Shown: positions 45,733-55,384 of the stretch, one piece after another | Layout of the letters: each line of letters opens with the position of its first letter | Position numbering within the stretch: position 1 is the first letter of the stretch | Translations under genes and position numbers: made by a program | The notes under the pieces: model-generated | Seen by the model: only the letters and a program-made list of their open reading frames with translations | Databases searched by the model: none | What the model was told of the DNA's origin: nothing | Source of the DNA: Promethearchaeota archaeon | GTDB lineage: Archaea > Asgardarchaeota > Lokiarchaeia > Sigynarchaeales > SOKP01 | Direction: 5' to 3' | Assembly: GCA_030605085.1 (NCBI GenBank) | Contig: JAUWBH010000004.1 | Location: forward strand, 1 to 64,000 | Length of the DNA: 64,000 bases

Positions 45733-46473
45733 TTACAAATGAGTCTTGCTGTCTAAGCTATTGATTATTGCAGTAACAAACGCATCAACAAATTTTCGAG
45801 TTAATTCAAGGTTTTCCCTTACATATCTTGCTACTTCAAGTTGAAAAGCGTTCACATTCCTTCTCTCGTAAAATTTATAAGTAATATATCCTCCGGAGTA
45901 AGCCAAATTAAAATCATTCATTCCTAATCCATCATCTATTGAAAATTTATTTGATAGCTCTTCAACGATTTCTGAAAATCCCCAATATTCCATCATTTTT
46001 GGCAGTTTAGAATCTCTTGGTATCTTTAATGTATTCCCAAATAAATTTCCGAGAATTATATCTGGATATTCCTCGCTTGGCTTTGTAAATCCATGTAAAT
46101 CAATAAATAAGCATTTGTTAAATTTGTTTATGCATTCCTGGTAAAATTCATTTATTTGGCTGTGATAATTATAATGGATCTTTCTTGCTTCAATAGAAGA
46201 ACGATTAAAAGCAGAAACAGCTTTTGGCGGTCTATTAAAATCTATTTTGCTCCGATGGATTTTGCTTAAAATGTAATATACTTTAATTTTTTTAGCATTT
46301 TCTTTTAAAGTTTTAATTATTTGTTTTGTAATCAGATACTTGTTTTTATCGGCTATTTGCATTCCTTTATGTTTGTCAGGTATGTTTATAGGTTTCAAAA
46401 AACCTCCATGTGGACATGACAAAATAATTGGAACAGTTCCGCGACCAACTTCAAGATATTTTTGAAAATTCAA
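45733..46473 (-). CDS. N-formylglutamate amidohydrolase-like protein
   Basis: 246 aa. The FGase signatures are seen: LSCPHGGFLKP at the N-terminus, KIHRSKIDFNRPP in the middle, FIDLHGF and a C-terminal FQLEVARYVRE. The family hydrolyses formyl or acyl-amino acids such as N-formylglutamate using a zinc ion. No histidine degradation genes are nearby, so the substrate may differ. Confidence 0.78.
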   Translation of the reverse strand: MNFQKYLEVGRGTVPIILSCPHGGFLKPINIPDKHKGMQIADKNKYLITKQIIKTLKENAKKIKVYYILSKIHRSKIDFNRPPKAVSAFNRSSIEARKIHYNYHSQINEFYQECINKFNKCLFIDLHGFTKPSEEYPDIILGNLFGNTLKIPRDSKLPKMMEYWGFSEIVEELSNKFSIDDGLGMNDFNLAYSGGYITYKFYERRNVNAFQLEVARYVRENLELTRKFVDAFVTAIINSLDSKTHL

Positions 46474-46540
46474 TGTATTTTCTATATATTCTTGTATACA
46501 TGCAAAAAAATGAGAAATAAAAATTTAAGATTTAACTTTT

Positions 46541-46903
46541 CTAAGATTGTAAGGAATTTATGTAATTAATAAAAATCTGTTGAGACGCTTCTGGTAAATC
46601 TTCGATATTTTTTTGAATTTTTTCTATGAATTCATCAAGTGTTTTAGCATCTCTGAGCATATAATTATCAATGTCCTTAAATAAATTTACGATTTTTTCA
46701 TAGACCTTAACAATATTATCGAGATCTTTACTTATTGGTATTTTCCACTCCTGATCTGGCATGTCTTTGTATTTTTCCTTATCTTTTTTTTTGTCTTTAT
46801 CCTTTTTTTCTTTCTTTTCCTTATCCTTATCCTTTTTTTCTTTCTTTTCCTTTTCCTTATCCTTTTCCTTATCCTTTTTATCTTTCTTATCTTCTTTTCC
46901 CAT
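46541..46903 (-). CDS. Lys-Asp/Glu-repeat protein with helical C-terminus
   Basis: 120 aa. Residues 1-45 are almost only K, D and E in a repeating KEKKEKKDKDK pattern, surely disordered. Residues 50-120 (KIPISKDLDNIVKVYEKIVNLF..., then EASQQIFINYINSL) form a helical domain. The DNA for the tail is a purine/pyrimidine repeat (AAGGAAAAGG types) prone to length change. Function not recognised; a basic, acidic-patch tether to nucleic acids or membranes is a guess. Confidence 0.6.
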   Translation of the reverse strand: MGKEDKKDKKDKEKDKEKEKKEKKDKDKEKKEKKDKDKKKDKEKYKDMPDQEWKIPISKDLDNIVKVYEKIVNLFKDIDNYMLRDAKTLDEFIEKIQKNIEDLPEASQQIFINYINSLQS

Positions 46904-47100
46904 AATTAATCAAATCTGTTAGTTTCAATATTAGATCAAATAAAAAATTGAAGATATTTATATCTTTAGTTCTTAGAAAATTTAATAGTTTTTTTGATAT
47001 TTATTCATAAAAAGGGAATCGTAATCTTTTTTAATGGTAATAATTTTTCTTAAACAAATTAGTACAATTTTCGGATATTATATTTTGAAGGTATAAGACC

Positions 47101-47388
47101 GTGATAAGCGACTTAATCAGCCTACTAAAGAAAAAAGGTTTCAAAGATACCTATTTAGTTTTGACCAAATTCAAAAACTACAAAACTGACAAGCATACAT
47201 TTTACAACGAACTTAATAAGTTTTCTTATTACAACTCGTTTTTTCGAGTTAAAGAGGATTTAGTTAACAAGGGGCTCATTGAAATCGAACAAGAGAATAA
47301 GAAGAAGCATATTAAACTAACTAAAAAAGGCTTAGATGTTTACAACAAATTGGTCGAAATAAACGAATTAATAAACAGTAAAAAATAA
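47101..47388 (+). CDS. Small winged-helix protein
   Basis: 95 aa beginning at GTG 47101, with GAAGGT eight bases upstream. The middle and end form a wHTH: YYNSFFRVKEDLVNKGLIE (recognition helix) then a wing ENKKKHIKLTKKGLDVY. Likely a small transcription regulator of the PadR/MarR type. Between the Lys-rich protein (divergent) and the MBL hydrolase gene (98 bp downstream). Confidence 0.65.
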   Translation: MISDLISLLKKKGFKDTYLVLTKFKNYKTDKHTFYNELNKFSYYNSFFRVKEDLVNKGLIEIEQENKKKHIKLTKKGLDVYNKLVEINELINSKK

Positions 47389-47486
47389 TCTCTTTTTCTT
47401 TAATTTATTTTCCAATGAAAATGTAATTTACATTCTTTTATTATTTATGATTAAGATTTTATTTTATTCTAAGTGATAATTGCATA

Positions 47487-48110
47487 ATGATACTGAAAAA
47501 ACTTATTGTCGGACCACTAGGAACAAACTGCTATATTTTTGGTTCTAATAAAGAAGTAGTTATAATTGATCCTGGAGGAGACCCCGACGAAATTATAGAA
47601 GAAATAGAAAAAACGGGGGCAAATCCTATAGCTGTTTTATTAACTCATGGACATTTTGACCATACAATGAAATTAGGAAAAATCAAGAGACATTATAAAA
47701 TTCCATTAATGTTTAATAAAAAAGACTACGATTCGGGAATATTCAGGAGAGAGGCAGATAGATGGTTAAAAGAGGGAGACACAATAAAAGTAGATAATAT
47801 TATATTACATGTTTTAGAGACACCAGGGCATTCTCCAGGAGGATTATGTTTCTATTCGAAAGATGTAAATGAGATAAATGATCAAAAAATTGATGGTGTT
47901 GTATTTACGGGAGATTTAATATTTCGTAGAAGCATTGGTAGATCTGATATTGGAGGTGGTGATGCAAAAATTCTATTTTCCAGTATTAGAAATAAAATCA
48001 TGTACAATCCTGAACTTACTGATAATTTTAAATTATTTCCAGGGCATATGAGTGTTACTACAATTGGAGAGGAAAGAAAATTTAATATGTTCAAATCCTA
48101 TTTTTTATAA
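47487..48110 (+). CDS. MBL-fold hydrolase (glyoxalase II-like)
   Basis: 207 aa, typical of hydroxyacylglutathione hydrolase-like MBL proteins. Metal motif THGHFDH plus HSPGGLCFYS, FTGDLIFRRSIGRSD and a final FPGHMS. It probably hydrolyses thioesters; archaea lack glutathione, so the physiological thiol is another. Start ATG 47487. Followed by an oligo-T tract. Confidence 0.88.
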   Translation: MILKKLIVGPLGTNCYIFGSNKEVVIIDPGGDPDEIIEEIEKTGANPIAVLLTHGHFDHTMKLGKIKRHYKIPLMFNKKDYDSGIFRREADRWLKEGDTIKVDNIILHVLETPGHSPGGLCFYSKDVNEINDQKIDGVVFTGDLIFRRSIGRSDIGGGDAKILFSSIRNKIMYNPELTDNFKLFPGHMSVTTIGEERKFNMFKSYFL

Positions 48111-48126
48111 TAAAAATTTAATTCTA

Positions 48127-48135
48127 TTTTTTTTT
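48127..48135 (+). terminator. Oligo-T terminator of the MBL gene
   Basis: CTATTTTTTTTTACC lies 17 bases after the stop at 48110. It also separates the host gene from the left end of the tnpB element. Confidence 0.4.
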
Positions 48136-48208
48136 ACCTGAAAAAGAAATCCACTCCTTTTAAGGAGTAGTTAAAAAGGAGAAACCACTAAATCGTGACG
48201 CTCTAAAC

Positions 48209-48217
48209 CTTATATAT
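48209..48217 (+). promoter_or_regulatory. TATA box of tnpB
   Basis: CTTATATAT centred 27 bases before the tnpB ATG (48240), which fits a leaderless transcript that starts at the first codon. It lies between the left-end hairpin and the gene. Confidence 0.45.
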
Positions 48218-48239
48218 CCCTAAAGTATTATATCGTAGT

Positions 48240-49546
48240 ATGGACCTAACGCAAAAAATCCGTGTTTTTCCCACAAATAAACAAGAAGAAGTGTTGTGGG
48301 AGTTGTCGGAAAAATGTCGTCTCATTTACAATTTTGCGTTAGCAGAACGGATCGAAAACTGGAAAAAAAATAAAGATAAACCGAAAGAGGAACGAACATA
48401 CATTAATTACACCGACCAGCAGAACCAATTGTCAAATATCAAAGAAAAATACCCCGAATATAAGTGGATGTATTCTAAAGTGCTTCAAATGACCTTAAAG
48501 AAGCTTGATTCTGACTATAAATCGTTTTTAGCTCTATGGAACAACGGAGACAAAAGAGCAAGACCGCCACGATTCAAGAGTAAAAGGTATTTCACCCTTT
48601 ATGCTACAATCAATCGGGATTTCGAATAACCGATTCTACAATTACTTTTTCTCACAAACATCCCTCTAAAGAAAAGTTGTCTTTTAAAATTCCGAAAAAG
48701 CTAATCCCAAAAGAGAAGATCAAGCAAGTAGAGATCTTCTTGGATTCGCTAAAGCGTTGGTTCGTTTCTATTACTTACGAGATTGAGACACCAGATTATA
48801 ACGATAACGGACTATTTCAAGCGTTCGATTTAGGAGTGTCGCAAACAGCGGGAGTAAATCTTTACGGAAAGTCCGTTCAATTCAAGCATAAACGAGCGGA
48901 CCTTTATTGGAAAAAAAAGCTCGAAGAAGTGCAATCGAAACGAGACCATTATAAGAAGAATAGCCGGAGGTGGCGATGGTACAACGCAAAACTAAAGAAA
49001 ATGAAGCGAAAGTGTGCGAACCAACTAAGAGATTTCCAGCATTAGTTATCAAAACAAATCGTGGAGAACACGAAAGCGAACACGATCATTGCCGGAAAGC
49101 TGAATATAAAGGAAATGGCTAAAAAGAAAAAGGGAACGGGAAACGCTAAAAAGACTAAAATGAACAAGACGCTTAACCACTCCGTTCAAAATACGGGTTT
49201 CATGTCTCGATTTGCCGAATTCTTGACCTATAAAGCCGAAAAGTTAGGTAAGAGAGTAATAAGAATTGGCGAAGTTAAGACGACAAAAGCCTGTTGCAAG
49301 TGCGGGAAGCTCGAAAAAAGAAAGATCTACGAAAGGGTTATTACATGCGAATGCGGAAATCAGATTGACCGAGATCTGAACTCGGCAATTAACATCATGG
49401 TCAAATTCCTGAAAAAGAAGGAAAATCGGGAATACGATTTCCTATCGCACAAATCCTCTGTGAACGAGGAACTATTCCTTCAAATGTGGAATGGTTTTCT
49501 ACGACACACAACCAACCCTACCGAAAAAGTGGGTGCTGATTCGTAG
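48240..49546 (+). pseudogene. tnpB: tnpB, RNA-guided nuclease (frameshift plus in-frame stop)
   Basis: Three frames add up to one ~435-codon TnpB. The N-terminal OrfB_IS605 region (KIRVFPTNKQEEVLWELSEKC) shifts frame near 48600 at TTCACCCTTTATGC, where frame 2 resumes NQSGFRITDSTITF. A TAG at 49043-49045 interrupts the same frame (FQH-stop-LSKQIVEN). RuvC Asp in FDLGVS and the final RDLNSA Asp are present, as is the zinc finger (CCKCGK..., CECGN). The Glu of IGEVKTTK may be the displaced RuvC-II residue. GC content is above the flanks, as expected of a mobile gene. Confidence 0.85.
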
Positions 49547-49578
49547 GAAGTTACTGCCTACAGGCAGTAGTAGTTCAC
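49547..49578 (+). other. Right end of tnpB element (hairpin and cleavage-like site)
   Basis: After the stop codon come GGAAGTT, hairpin ACTGCC-TACA-GGCAGT and TAGTAGTTCA. The last motif equals the one at the tnpB remnant at 14.06 kb, and is where a Y1 transposase would cut. A second hairpin (GTTCA...TGAAC) follows. Confidence 0.5.
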
Positions 49579-49772
49579 CTAAAATGAACTTATAAATAAG
49601 TCTTGACATTTATAACGTGACTATTTTTAAATCATTAAAAGGAGATGAGTATTTTTTTAAATACTTAATCTATTATTATAATATCATATTAAACTAGTAG
49701 ATTTTTTTTCAAAGAGATAAATATATCGTTATTGTATAAAAAGGTGAATTTAATACGATTAATGTAGGGGAA

Positions 49773-50039
49773 GTGAAGGCCATAATCAGGCGCTTCGAAG
49801 AAAAGGAAGGCGTTAGGGGAGTAATTATTTGTGATACTTCAGGATTGCCGATTAAATCTAACCTCCCAACGGAGCAAACTGAGGAAGTTTCTGCTTATAT
49901 TACAGCTCTAATTGGTAAATCAAAACAAGTGGTTGATGCTTTACAGGAAGGGACTCTGAGATTTATAAGGTTAGAAACCGGGAAAGGCGAAGTCATGGTG
50001 GCCTTAGAGGAGAATTTAATTCTGATTATCTTAAAGTAA
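49773..50039 (+). CDS. Roadblock/LC7-domain protein 1
   Basis: 88 aa, GTG start 49773. Sequence IIRRFEEKEGVRGVIICDTSGLPIKS followed by helix (EVSAYITALIGKSKQVVDAL) and strands FIRLETGKGEVMVALEE. This is the minimal roadblock/LC7 fold, a dimer that regulates small GTPases (MglB-like, Rag-like) and is abundant in Asgards. The first of two roadblock genes in a row, 140 bp apart. No GTPase gene in the window. Confidence 0.85.
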   Translation: MKAIIRRFEEKEGVRGVIICDTSGLPIKSNLPTEQTEEVSAYITALIGKSKQVVDALQEGTLRFIRLETGKGEVMVALEENLILIILK

Positions 50040-50179
50040 ATATGAAATTTTTTTCCTTCTTTTTTTAAATATATTTTATTCTTGGTAAAAAGTTAAATTT
50101 ATTTTTAGATGATTGTATTATATATTCAGATAAATTATCATACAATTCTATAATTATTAATTTTAAGTGAAGTTTAATA

Positions 50180-50533
50180 ATGAGCAAAGATGTAATTGAA
50201 CCAAAACTAGCTAAATTAATGGATGCTGTCCCAGAATGCGAAGGATTAATCGCTGCCGATAATGAGGGAAAGGTAATCGTAGGTCAAACGATTACAGATA
50301 TGGATCATAGTAAAATAGCTAAAGCATGTGTTTCAATCATAAAAGAATCAAATGCTTTAGGTGAGAATATCGGTAAGGGTGATTTAAAAAACACTACCAT
50401 TGAATTAGACGATGGTTTTGCTGTTTTAGTAGGAACAGAAAATATAGTTTTAATTGCTTTAGCAGGAACCGATGGTAAGGCGTCTTTAGGCCTTCTTAAA
50501 CGCAATTTAATATCTATAATTTCTAGTCTTTAA
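50180..50533 (+). CDS. Roadblock/LC7-like protein 2
   Basis: 117 aa with an N-terminal helix (MSKDVIEPKLAKLMDAVPECEG) before the roadblock core (LIAADNEGKVIVGQT; IAKACVSIIKESNALGENIG; ELDDGFAVLVG; IVLIALAG). It is more divergent than the previous gene and may be its partner. Ends in LLKRNLISIISSL. Convergent with the 1520-aa surface protein gene. Confidence 0.75.
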   Translation: MSKDVIEPKLAKLMDAVPECEGLIAADNEGKVIVGQTITDMDHSKIAKACVSIIKESNALGENIGKGDLKNTTIELDDGFAVLVGTENIVLIALAGTDGKASLGLLKRNLISIISSL

Positions 50534-50587
50534 TTATCTTTATTTTAACTTTTTTTTGAAAAAATAAGTTTTTGAAGATATAAAAAA

Positions 50588-50615
50588 AATTACCGTCTAT
50601 TTGGAATTACCGTCT
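50588..50615. repeat. 17-bp tandem repeat at the surface-protein gene end
   Basis: AATTACCGTCT occurs at 50588-50598 and 50605-50615. The stop codon of the surface gene falls in the second copy. A small local duplication near a gene end, similar in kind to that at 26925. Confidence 0.5.
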
Positions 50616-53600
50616 TTTTTTGAGTTGGCGAACTACTTTTCGTTGTTTCCTCTTTTTCTGTTCTACCATTTTTCTCGTAGAGATTCTTTGGGGAGTAGGT
50701 TTTTTAACTTTTTTAACCGGTTTTTTCACTTCTTTTGGTGGTTTAGTCTTCTTCTTACTTGGTTTTTTAGCCTTTTTCAACTCTTGCTTTAGACGTTCTT
50801 GTTCTATGAGAGTATCTAAATCTGTTGTTTTTGCTTTTTCAATTTCTTTAAGCTTGGCTTTTTTAGCCTTTATCTTTTTTGGTTTAACCTTCTTAGGTTT
50901 AACCTTCTTAGGTTTAACTTTTTTGAGTTCAGGTTTTTCAAGCTCTGTTATTTCTGGTTCGACCTTCTTTGGCGTAATTTTCTTTGGTTCGACCTTCTTT
51001 GGCGCAATTTTCTTTGGTTCGACCTTCTTTGGTTCGACCTTCTTTGGCGCAACTACTTTTGGCTCTACTACTTTTGGCTCTACCTTTTTGGCCTCAACTT
51101 TTTCAGGTTCTATTTCAGTCACTTTCACATATCTTCCTTTTCTCGGACGTCTTTTAACAGGCTCTTTCAGAGGTATTTCAATTTTCTTTTTGACTTTTTT
51201 GGCGTAGAATACTGCCATGACAAAAGCCAAGGCGAGTAATGCGAGAATAATTATACTGAAATATTCGATTATATAATAAAATATAGGTTTATCAATAACA
51301 TCTACGGTAAATGATTCATCATCTGATACTTCTTCATTGGAAATAATATTTTCTGATTCTATTATTACTGTTATATCAATTGTATTCGATTTTGTATTTC
51401 CAACATCTATCACTATTGTAATATCAGTTTCTTCTCCTGGAACAAGCTTTTCAGAAATGATTTTATTTTCTCCCTCAATTTCATAATCTAAATCACCTTC
51501 AATTTCTACTATTATATCTGTTATTTCTAGATTAGAAGTCCCTGTATTTTCTAATTTTACCTTTAAAACTGCTTTAGTATTCCTATAAATTACATTGAGT
51601 TCTTCTTTAAAGGTTATAGTTATATCATTATCATCTATTTCTATAGGGATATCAAAAGTTTCATCAGTGCTTAAAATTCTACTATCCCCTGACCATGTTA
51701 ATTTAAATGCTAAGACATCGTCAACTTCAATATCTTGAGTGTCAATTTCAAATGTAGTTGAACCATTTATATCGGTTGTTCTGGAAGTTATTTTTTCCCA
51801 AGAACCATCATATTCGTAATAACAAGAAACTTCTTTATCTGGTAAATTTTCACCGAATTCAGTAGATAAAACGGAGCTAATTTCAAAAATTTTACCGTTA
51901 ATTGGGTTTTCAGGATTTATTTCAATGTTGGCAAACTCACTATCAAGTTCTAAACTTTCTGAGAAGTTAACTTGATTATATATGCTTACATAATTTTCAT
52001 CATATATGTTTACTATTAGAACAGTTTTATTAGGTTGGTATATACATTCATCTCTCTCAAAACCTAAATTTATATATTTACTTGTTGTTAGATCATTTTT
52101 CAATGCAATAATATATCCTTCAAATTGATCGTCTGTTTGATTAATTAGTAAAGAATATTCACTACTAGAGTAAGTTCCTACATTATTACCTTCGATATAT
52201 ACGGTGACAATAGTTTTTGCACCTCCTTTTCTAACAGGGGCGTTTACTCCTTTCCAAATGCCGTCACTTCCGAGCGTTGGGATTGTTAAATTAACGCTAA
52301 ATTCTTGAGTATCTTCTAGACCAGGATCGCCTTCTGGTTTTAATGTTTTTCTTTGAGAAGTACTTTCAGCAATTATCCATTCCTCATTAGCAAGGGAAAC
52401 TAATTTAACAGAGATATTAACGTTTAGCTCGATAAAAGGATGGTTATTTTGGATTGTTGTTCTAAAATTTACAGTTTCATCAGGATTTAAAATACTTTCG
52501 TTTTGCATAAATCTATTTAAATATACTTCAAGATTATTACCATTTAATTCGTAAGAGAATGTTCCTTGTTGCTCTGTAATAGATTGATTAATAGGATAAA
52601 AATTAGGTTCAACGTTTTTTGTAGTTTCGTTGACTGAAGCGACTAACAAAGTATAACTAGCGAAAACTTTATTTTTAATTGTTCCTAATAGTATATTTGG
52701 CGGTTCTCCCCTTTCTTTTAAGGTTGGATAATATTCGAAGTCGTTAAGTTCAATTTTATACGCATCAATATAGATAATCATTTTTCTACAGCCAATTATA
52801 GAACCATTAGTCCAAAAATACCCTAAATAATATTCTCCAAGTATAGGTATATCATTTGTTAAATCTAAAATTGTTTGATTATCAAAATCGTAGGATAATA
52901 CTGTATTATCATCAGAAGGTACCCCCTTTGTCGAATTTAATCTTTTATCGGGAAATTTTGTCTTATTAGGGAAGAATAAGGATATATTCGCACATACACC
53001 TGGGCCATTTTTTGGAGCTAAGTTATTATGATCTTGGATATCAACACTTACAGAAATATTATCTCTATACATAAATCCTTGAGTTTCCCATAATATTTCG
53101 TTATATTTTATATAACTGTGCGTATTTCCTGCCCTAATGGCGTTTTGACATGTTAAATTAAGGGAATATGTTCCATTATATTTATCTGGTTGAGTTACAT
53201 TAATAATAGTTGTCGAGACTATCGTTTTGTTATAACCTTCCTTGTCAGAAACGGGTAATACACCTGTAGTCTGGCTAAGAATTTGTGTACCATCTGGAGC
53301 AGTTAGATTATGAGCAGTATAATAATTCGGAAAGATGTACCAGAATTCTGTAAAATTCCAATTATAGTAAATGAAACGGGTTAAGTTTAGAGTATAATTT
53401 AAGGTCCATTCAGGTATACCATCGTAGGCAGCTCTATAAGATGATGTAGCGTTCTCAAGCCTAAACGCTTCTATGTAAAATTTTACATTAAACGTGAAGA
53501 TTTTGATTATATTCTTGTCCCATGTAAGACTAACATTAAATTTGTTAAGCGTAGCAGCAATATAGTTCGTAAAATCATTTGTCCAACGTCCCTTACCCCA

Positions 53601-55169
53601 TTTTAATTCTGGCTCGTTAGGTTGGTGAGCTTCAGCGTCAGTAAAATCCCTAATTTCTTCACCTTGAATTTTTAATGTACAATTAAAATCTGAGGGCATG
53701 AAACCCCTAGTAACATTTAATTTAAAAAGACTTGCGTCTAATTGCTCAGAATTAACTTCATCTATTGTGGCTTCTGCATTTACCCAAGTTTTACCATTGT
53801 CAGCAGTAGTTTTTAATTGATGGTCTACTTCATTATTATCTCCAAAATCTATAAATGGAAGCGTTACCAAACTATAAACAACAATATCAGAGCGATTAGA
53901 TTTAACTACGATAAAATAATTGTATAGACTTAAATTCGCAGTGTTACTAATATCAAACTTGAAATAATGAAGTTCATCATTCTCATAGGAATTTAGAATT
54001 ATTGTATCTATTGGTTGACTCAAATTTGGTTTTAGACTATTGGCGCGCAAATTAATGTAGGTCGCATCTCTTTCTATTGTCGTATTTGCTTGATAGAGAG
54101 TTATATTTAACTCCGTATTTACTGCTTCTGTAAGATTTAATGTTCTTATCCACGCATAAAATCCGTTTATAGTAGAGCTCTCATCTCTTAGATCAAATTC
54201 CAGCGCTACGTAACTTTCATTTGTTATCGGTAATTCAAATACCATCAACGAATGGAGGTCGAAACTGTATAAGGTTGCGTTAAATTTTTCGTTACTTCTA
54301 AAAACAAAGTTTACAGGACAACAATCCGTTGCGTTAATATATTTTAAGTTCTCGTTAATTATTACTTCATCTGTTTCATTTTTAACGCCACTATCGCTTT
54401 TTATGTCGATTGTATTTGTAACATTTTTCCACGTACCATTATCCTTCATATAAATGGTTAAATTACCATCTTTATTGAGATTATAAGTGAAATTTAGCAT
54501 TAATCCCAAAATTTTTTCTCTATCAAAATAGGTTTTACCAAGAATACCGTGATCTGTAGGAGGTACGACTGAAAAATTAGCACATATAGTAAAATTAAGT
54601 AGACCAGCGGCTGTGGAAGTCAAGTTCCAACAACTTTCTTCAATATCGTCAACTAATTCATTATATCCATAATCAGGATCATTATCAGAACCATCATTTA
54701 TTGTTAAACCGGAATACTCCTCCGTAGCATTAAATCTAAATTTTCCCGGGTGATTATAACCAACATAAGGATATAGGGCATCATCACCTTCTACAATATA
54801 TTCAGTCGTGAAATTACTTTGAAATGTAAAATTCAAATCTCCATAACTCAAAAACATATTACTATCTGGTGAGGTAATCTCGAAATATTCTTCGTTATTT
54901 AGATTTGATTCCGATTTATTTGCCATAAAAAGTCTTACATCCTGATCGACTCCTAAACCAGTAATATAATCTGTTAAATTAAGATCTGAACTAAAAGGTG
55001 AATTTTCATTCTCTTTATTATTAGGAGGATCATTTATATCTTCATTTTTTATAGGTTGTAAATTATTTGATGTTGGAATAGAAGATATAACGAAAATAAG
55101 TATGAATAAACTAGCAAGTAAAACAATTTTTATATCCTTTTTTCGTTGCTTCAATAGAACAACCGCCAT
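50607..55169 (-). CDS. Large type I membrane protein with Lys/Pro-rich cytoplasmic tail
   Basis: 1520 aa. N-terminal signal helix (IKIVLLASLFILIFVISSIP after MAVVLLKQRKK) and a single C-terminal TM near 1295-1318 (FSIIILALLALAFVMAVFY). The ectodomain (~40-1290) is rich in Asn, Thr and beta structure, with many N-x-S/T sequons and CARDB/Ig-like segments near the membrane (NTGTSNLEITDIIVEIEG). The ~200-residue tail has KKVEPKK/KKVKPKK repeats. A surface anchor whose basic tail could meet cytoskeleton, membrane or roadblock-type proteins inside; that is inference. The start is ATG 55169. Confidence 0.85.
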   Translation of the reverse strand: MAVVLLKQRKKDIKIVLLASLFILIFVISSIPTSNNLQPIKNEDINDPPNNKENENSPFSSDLNLTDYITGLGVDQDVRLFMANKSESNLNNEEYFEITSPDSNMFLSYGDLNFTFQSNFTTEYIVEGDDALYPYVGYNHPGKFRFNATEEYSGLTINDGSDNDPDYGYNELVDDIEESCWNLTSTAAGLLNFTICANFSVVPPTDHGILGKTYFDREKILGLMLNFTYNLNKDGNLTIYMKDNGTWKNVTNTIDIKSDSGVKNETDEVIINENLKYINATDCCPVNFVFRSNEKFNATLYSFDLHSLMVFELPITNESYVALEFDLRDESSTINGFYAWIRTLNLTEAVNTELNITLYQANTTIERDATYINLRANSLKPNLSQPIDTIILNSYENDELHYFKFDISNTANLSLYNYFIVVKSNRSDIVVYSLVTLPFIDFGDNNEVDHQLKTTADNGKTWVNAEATIDEVNSEQLDASLFKLNVTRGFMPSDFNCTLKIQGEEIRDFTDAEAHQPNEPELKWGKGRWTNDFTNYIAATLNKFNVSLTWDKNIIKIFTFNVKFYIEAFRLENATSSYRAAYDGIPEWTLNYTLNLTRFIYYNWNFTEFWYIFPNYYTAHNLTAPDGTQILSQTTGVLPVSDKEGYNKTIVSTTIINVTQPDKYNGTYSLNLTCQNAIRAGNTHSYIKYNEILWETQGFMYRDNISVSVDIQDHNNLAPKNGPGVCANISLFFPNKTKFPDKRLNSTKGVPSDDNTVLSYDFDNQTILDLTNDIPILGEYYLGYFWTNGSIIGCRKMIIYIDAYKIELNDFEYYPTLKERGEPPNILLGTIKNKVFASYTLLVASVNETTKNVEPNFYPINQSITEQQGTFSYELNGNNLEVYLNRFMQNESILNPDETVNFRTTIQNNHPFIELNVNISVKLVSLANEEWIIAESTSQRKTLKPEGDPGLEDTQEFSVNLTIPTLGSDGIWKGVNAPVRKGGAKTIVTVYIEGNNVGTYSSSEYSLLINQTDDQFEGYIIALKNDLTTSKYINLGFERDECIYQPNKTVLIVNIYDENYVSIYNQVNFSESLELDSEFANIEINPENPINGKIFEISSVLSTEFGENLPDKEVSCYYEYDGSWEKITSRTTDINGSTTFEIDTQDIEVDDVLAFKLTWSGDSRILSTDETFDIPIEIDDNDITITFKEELNVIYRNTKAVLKVKLENTGTSNLEITDIIVEIEGDLDYEIEGENKIISEKLVPGEETDITIVIDVGNTKSNTIDITVIIESENIISNEEVSDDESFTVDVIDKPIFYYIIEYFSIIILALLALAFVMAVFYAKKVKKKIEIPLKEPVKRRPRKGRYVKVTEIEPEKVEAKKVEPKVVEPKVVAPKKVEPKKVEPKKIAPKKVEPKKITPKKVEPEITELEKPELKKVKPKKVKPKKVKPKKIKAKKAKLKEIEKAKTTDLDTLIEQERLKQELKKAKKPSKKKTKPPKEVKKPVKKVKKPTPQRISTRKMVEQKKRKQRKVVRQLKKRR

Positions 55170-55384
55170 ATTCCAAACTTATTTATTTATAAAATAATAA
55201 TTCATTCTTAAGTTTTATTTAAGTTTAAGTTTTATATAAACCGAATAAAAGACATTTTTAAAAAGTTTATATAGTCAAAAAAATCAATAACATTTATACC
55301 AAATATTATCAAATAATATTATTTTTGTATTTATGTCGAAAATACTACTGTAAATTAGAAACTCTCTACACTATAGACGCTTAA

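Larger units (their letters stand above)
48150..49578 (+). mobile_element. IS1341-type (IS200/IS605 group) tnpB-only element
   Basis: Left end: hairpin ACTCCTT-TT-AAGGAGT at 48153-48168. Right end: TAGGAAG, then hairpin ACTGCC-TACA-GGCAGT, then TAGTTCA at ~49571-49577. Between lies a decayed tnpB and no tnpA. This matches single-gene elements that depend on a tnpA in trans. Ends are inferred from hairpins only; no target-site duplication is expected for this group. The transcript's 3' end should act as a guide (omega) RNA. Confidence 0.7.

Noticed and set aside
46780..46903. CRISPR-like or satellite repeat
   Set aside because: Repeats are short, without spacers, and are explained by the K/D/E-rich coding sequence.
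49773..50533. An MglA- or Ras-like GTPase partner for the roadblock genes
   Set aside because: No GTPase G-motifs were found in any ORF of the window.
50620..51207. A 195-aa plus-strand ORF opposite the Lys/Pro-rich tail
   Set aside because: It is the antisense of the KKVEPKK repeats; its Phe/Leu/Gly/Ser-rich product mirrors the repeat and has no promoter or RBS.
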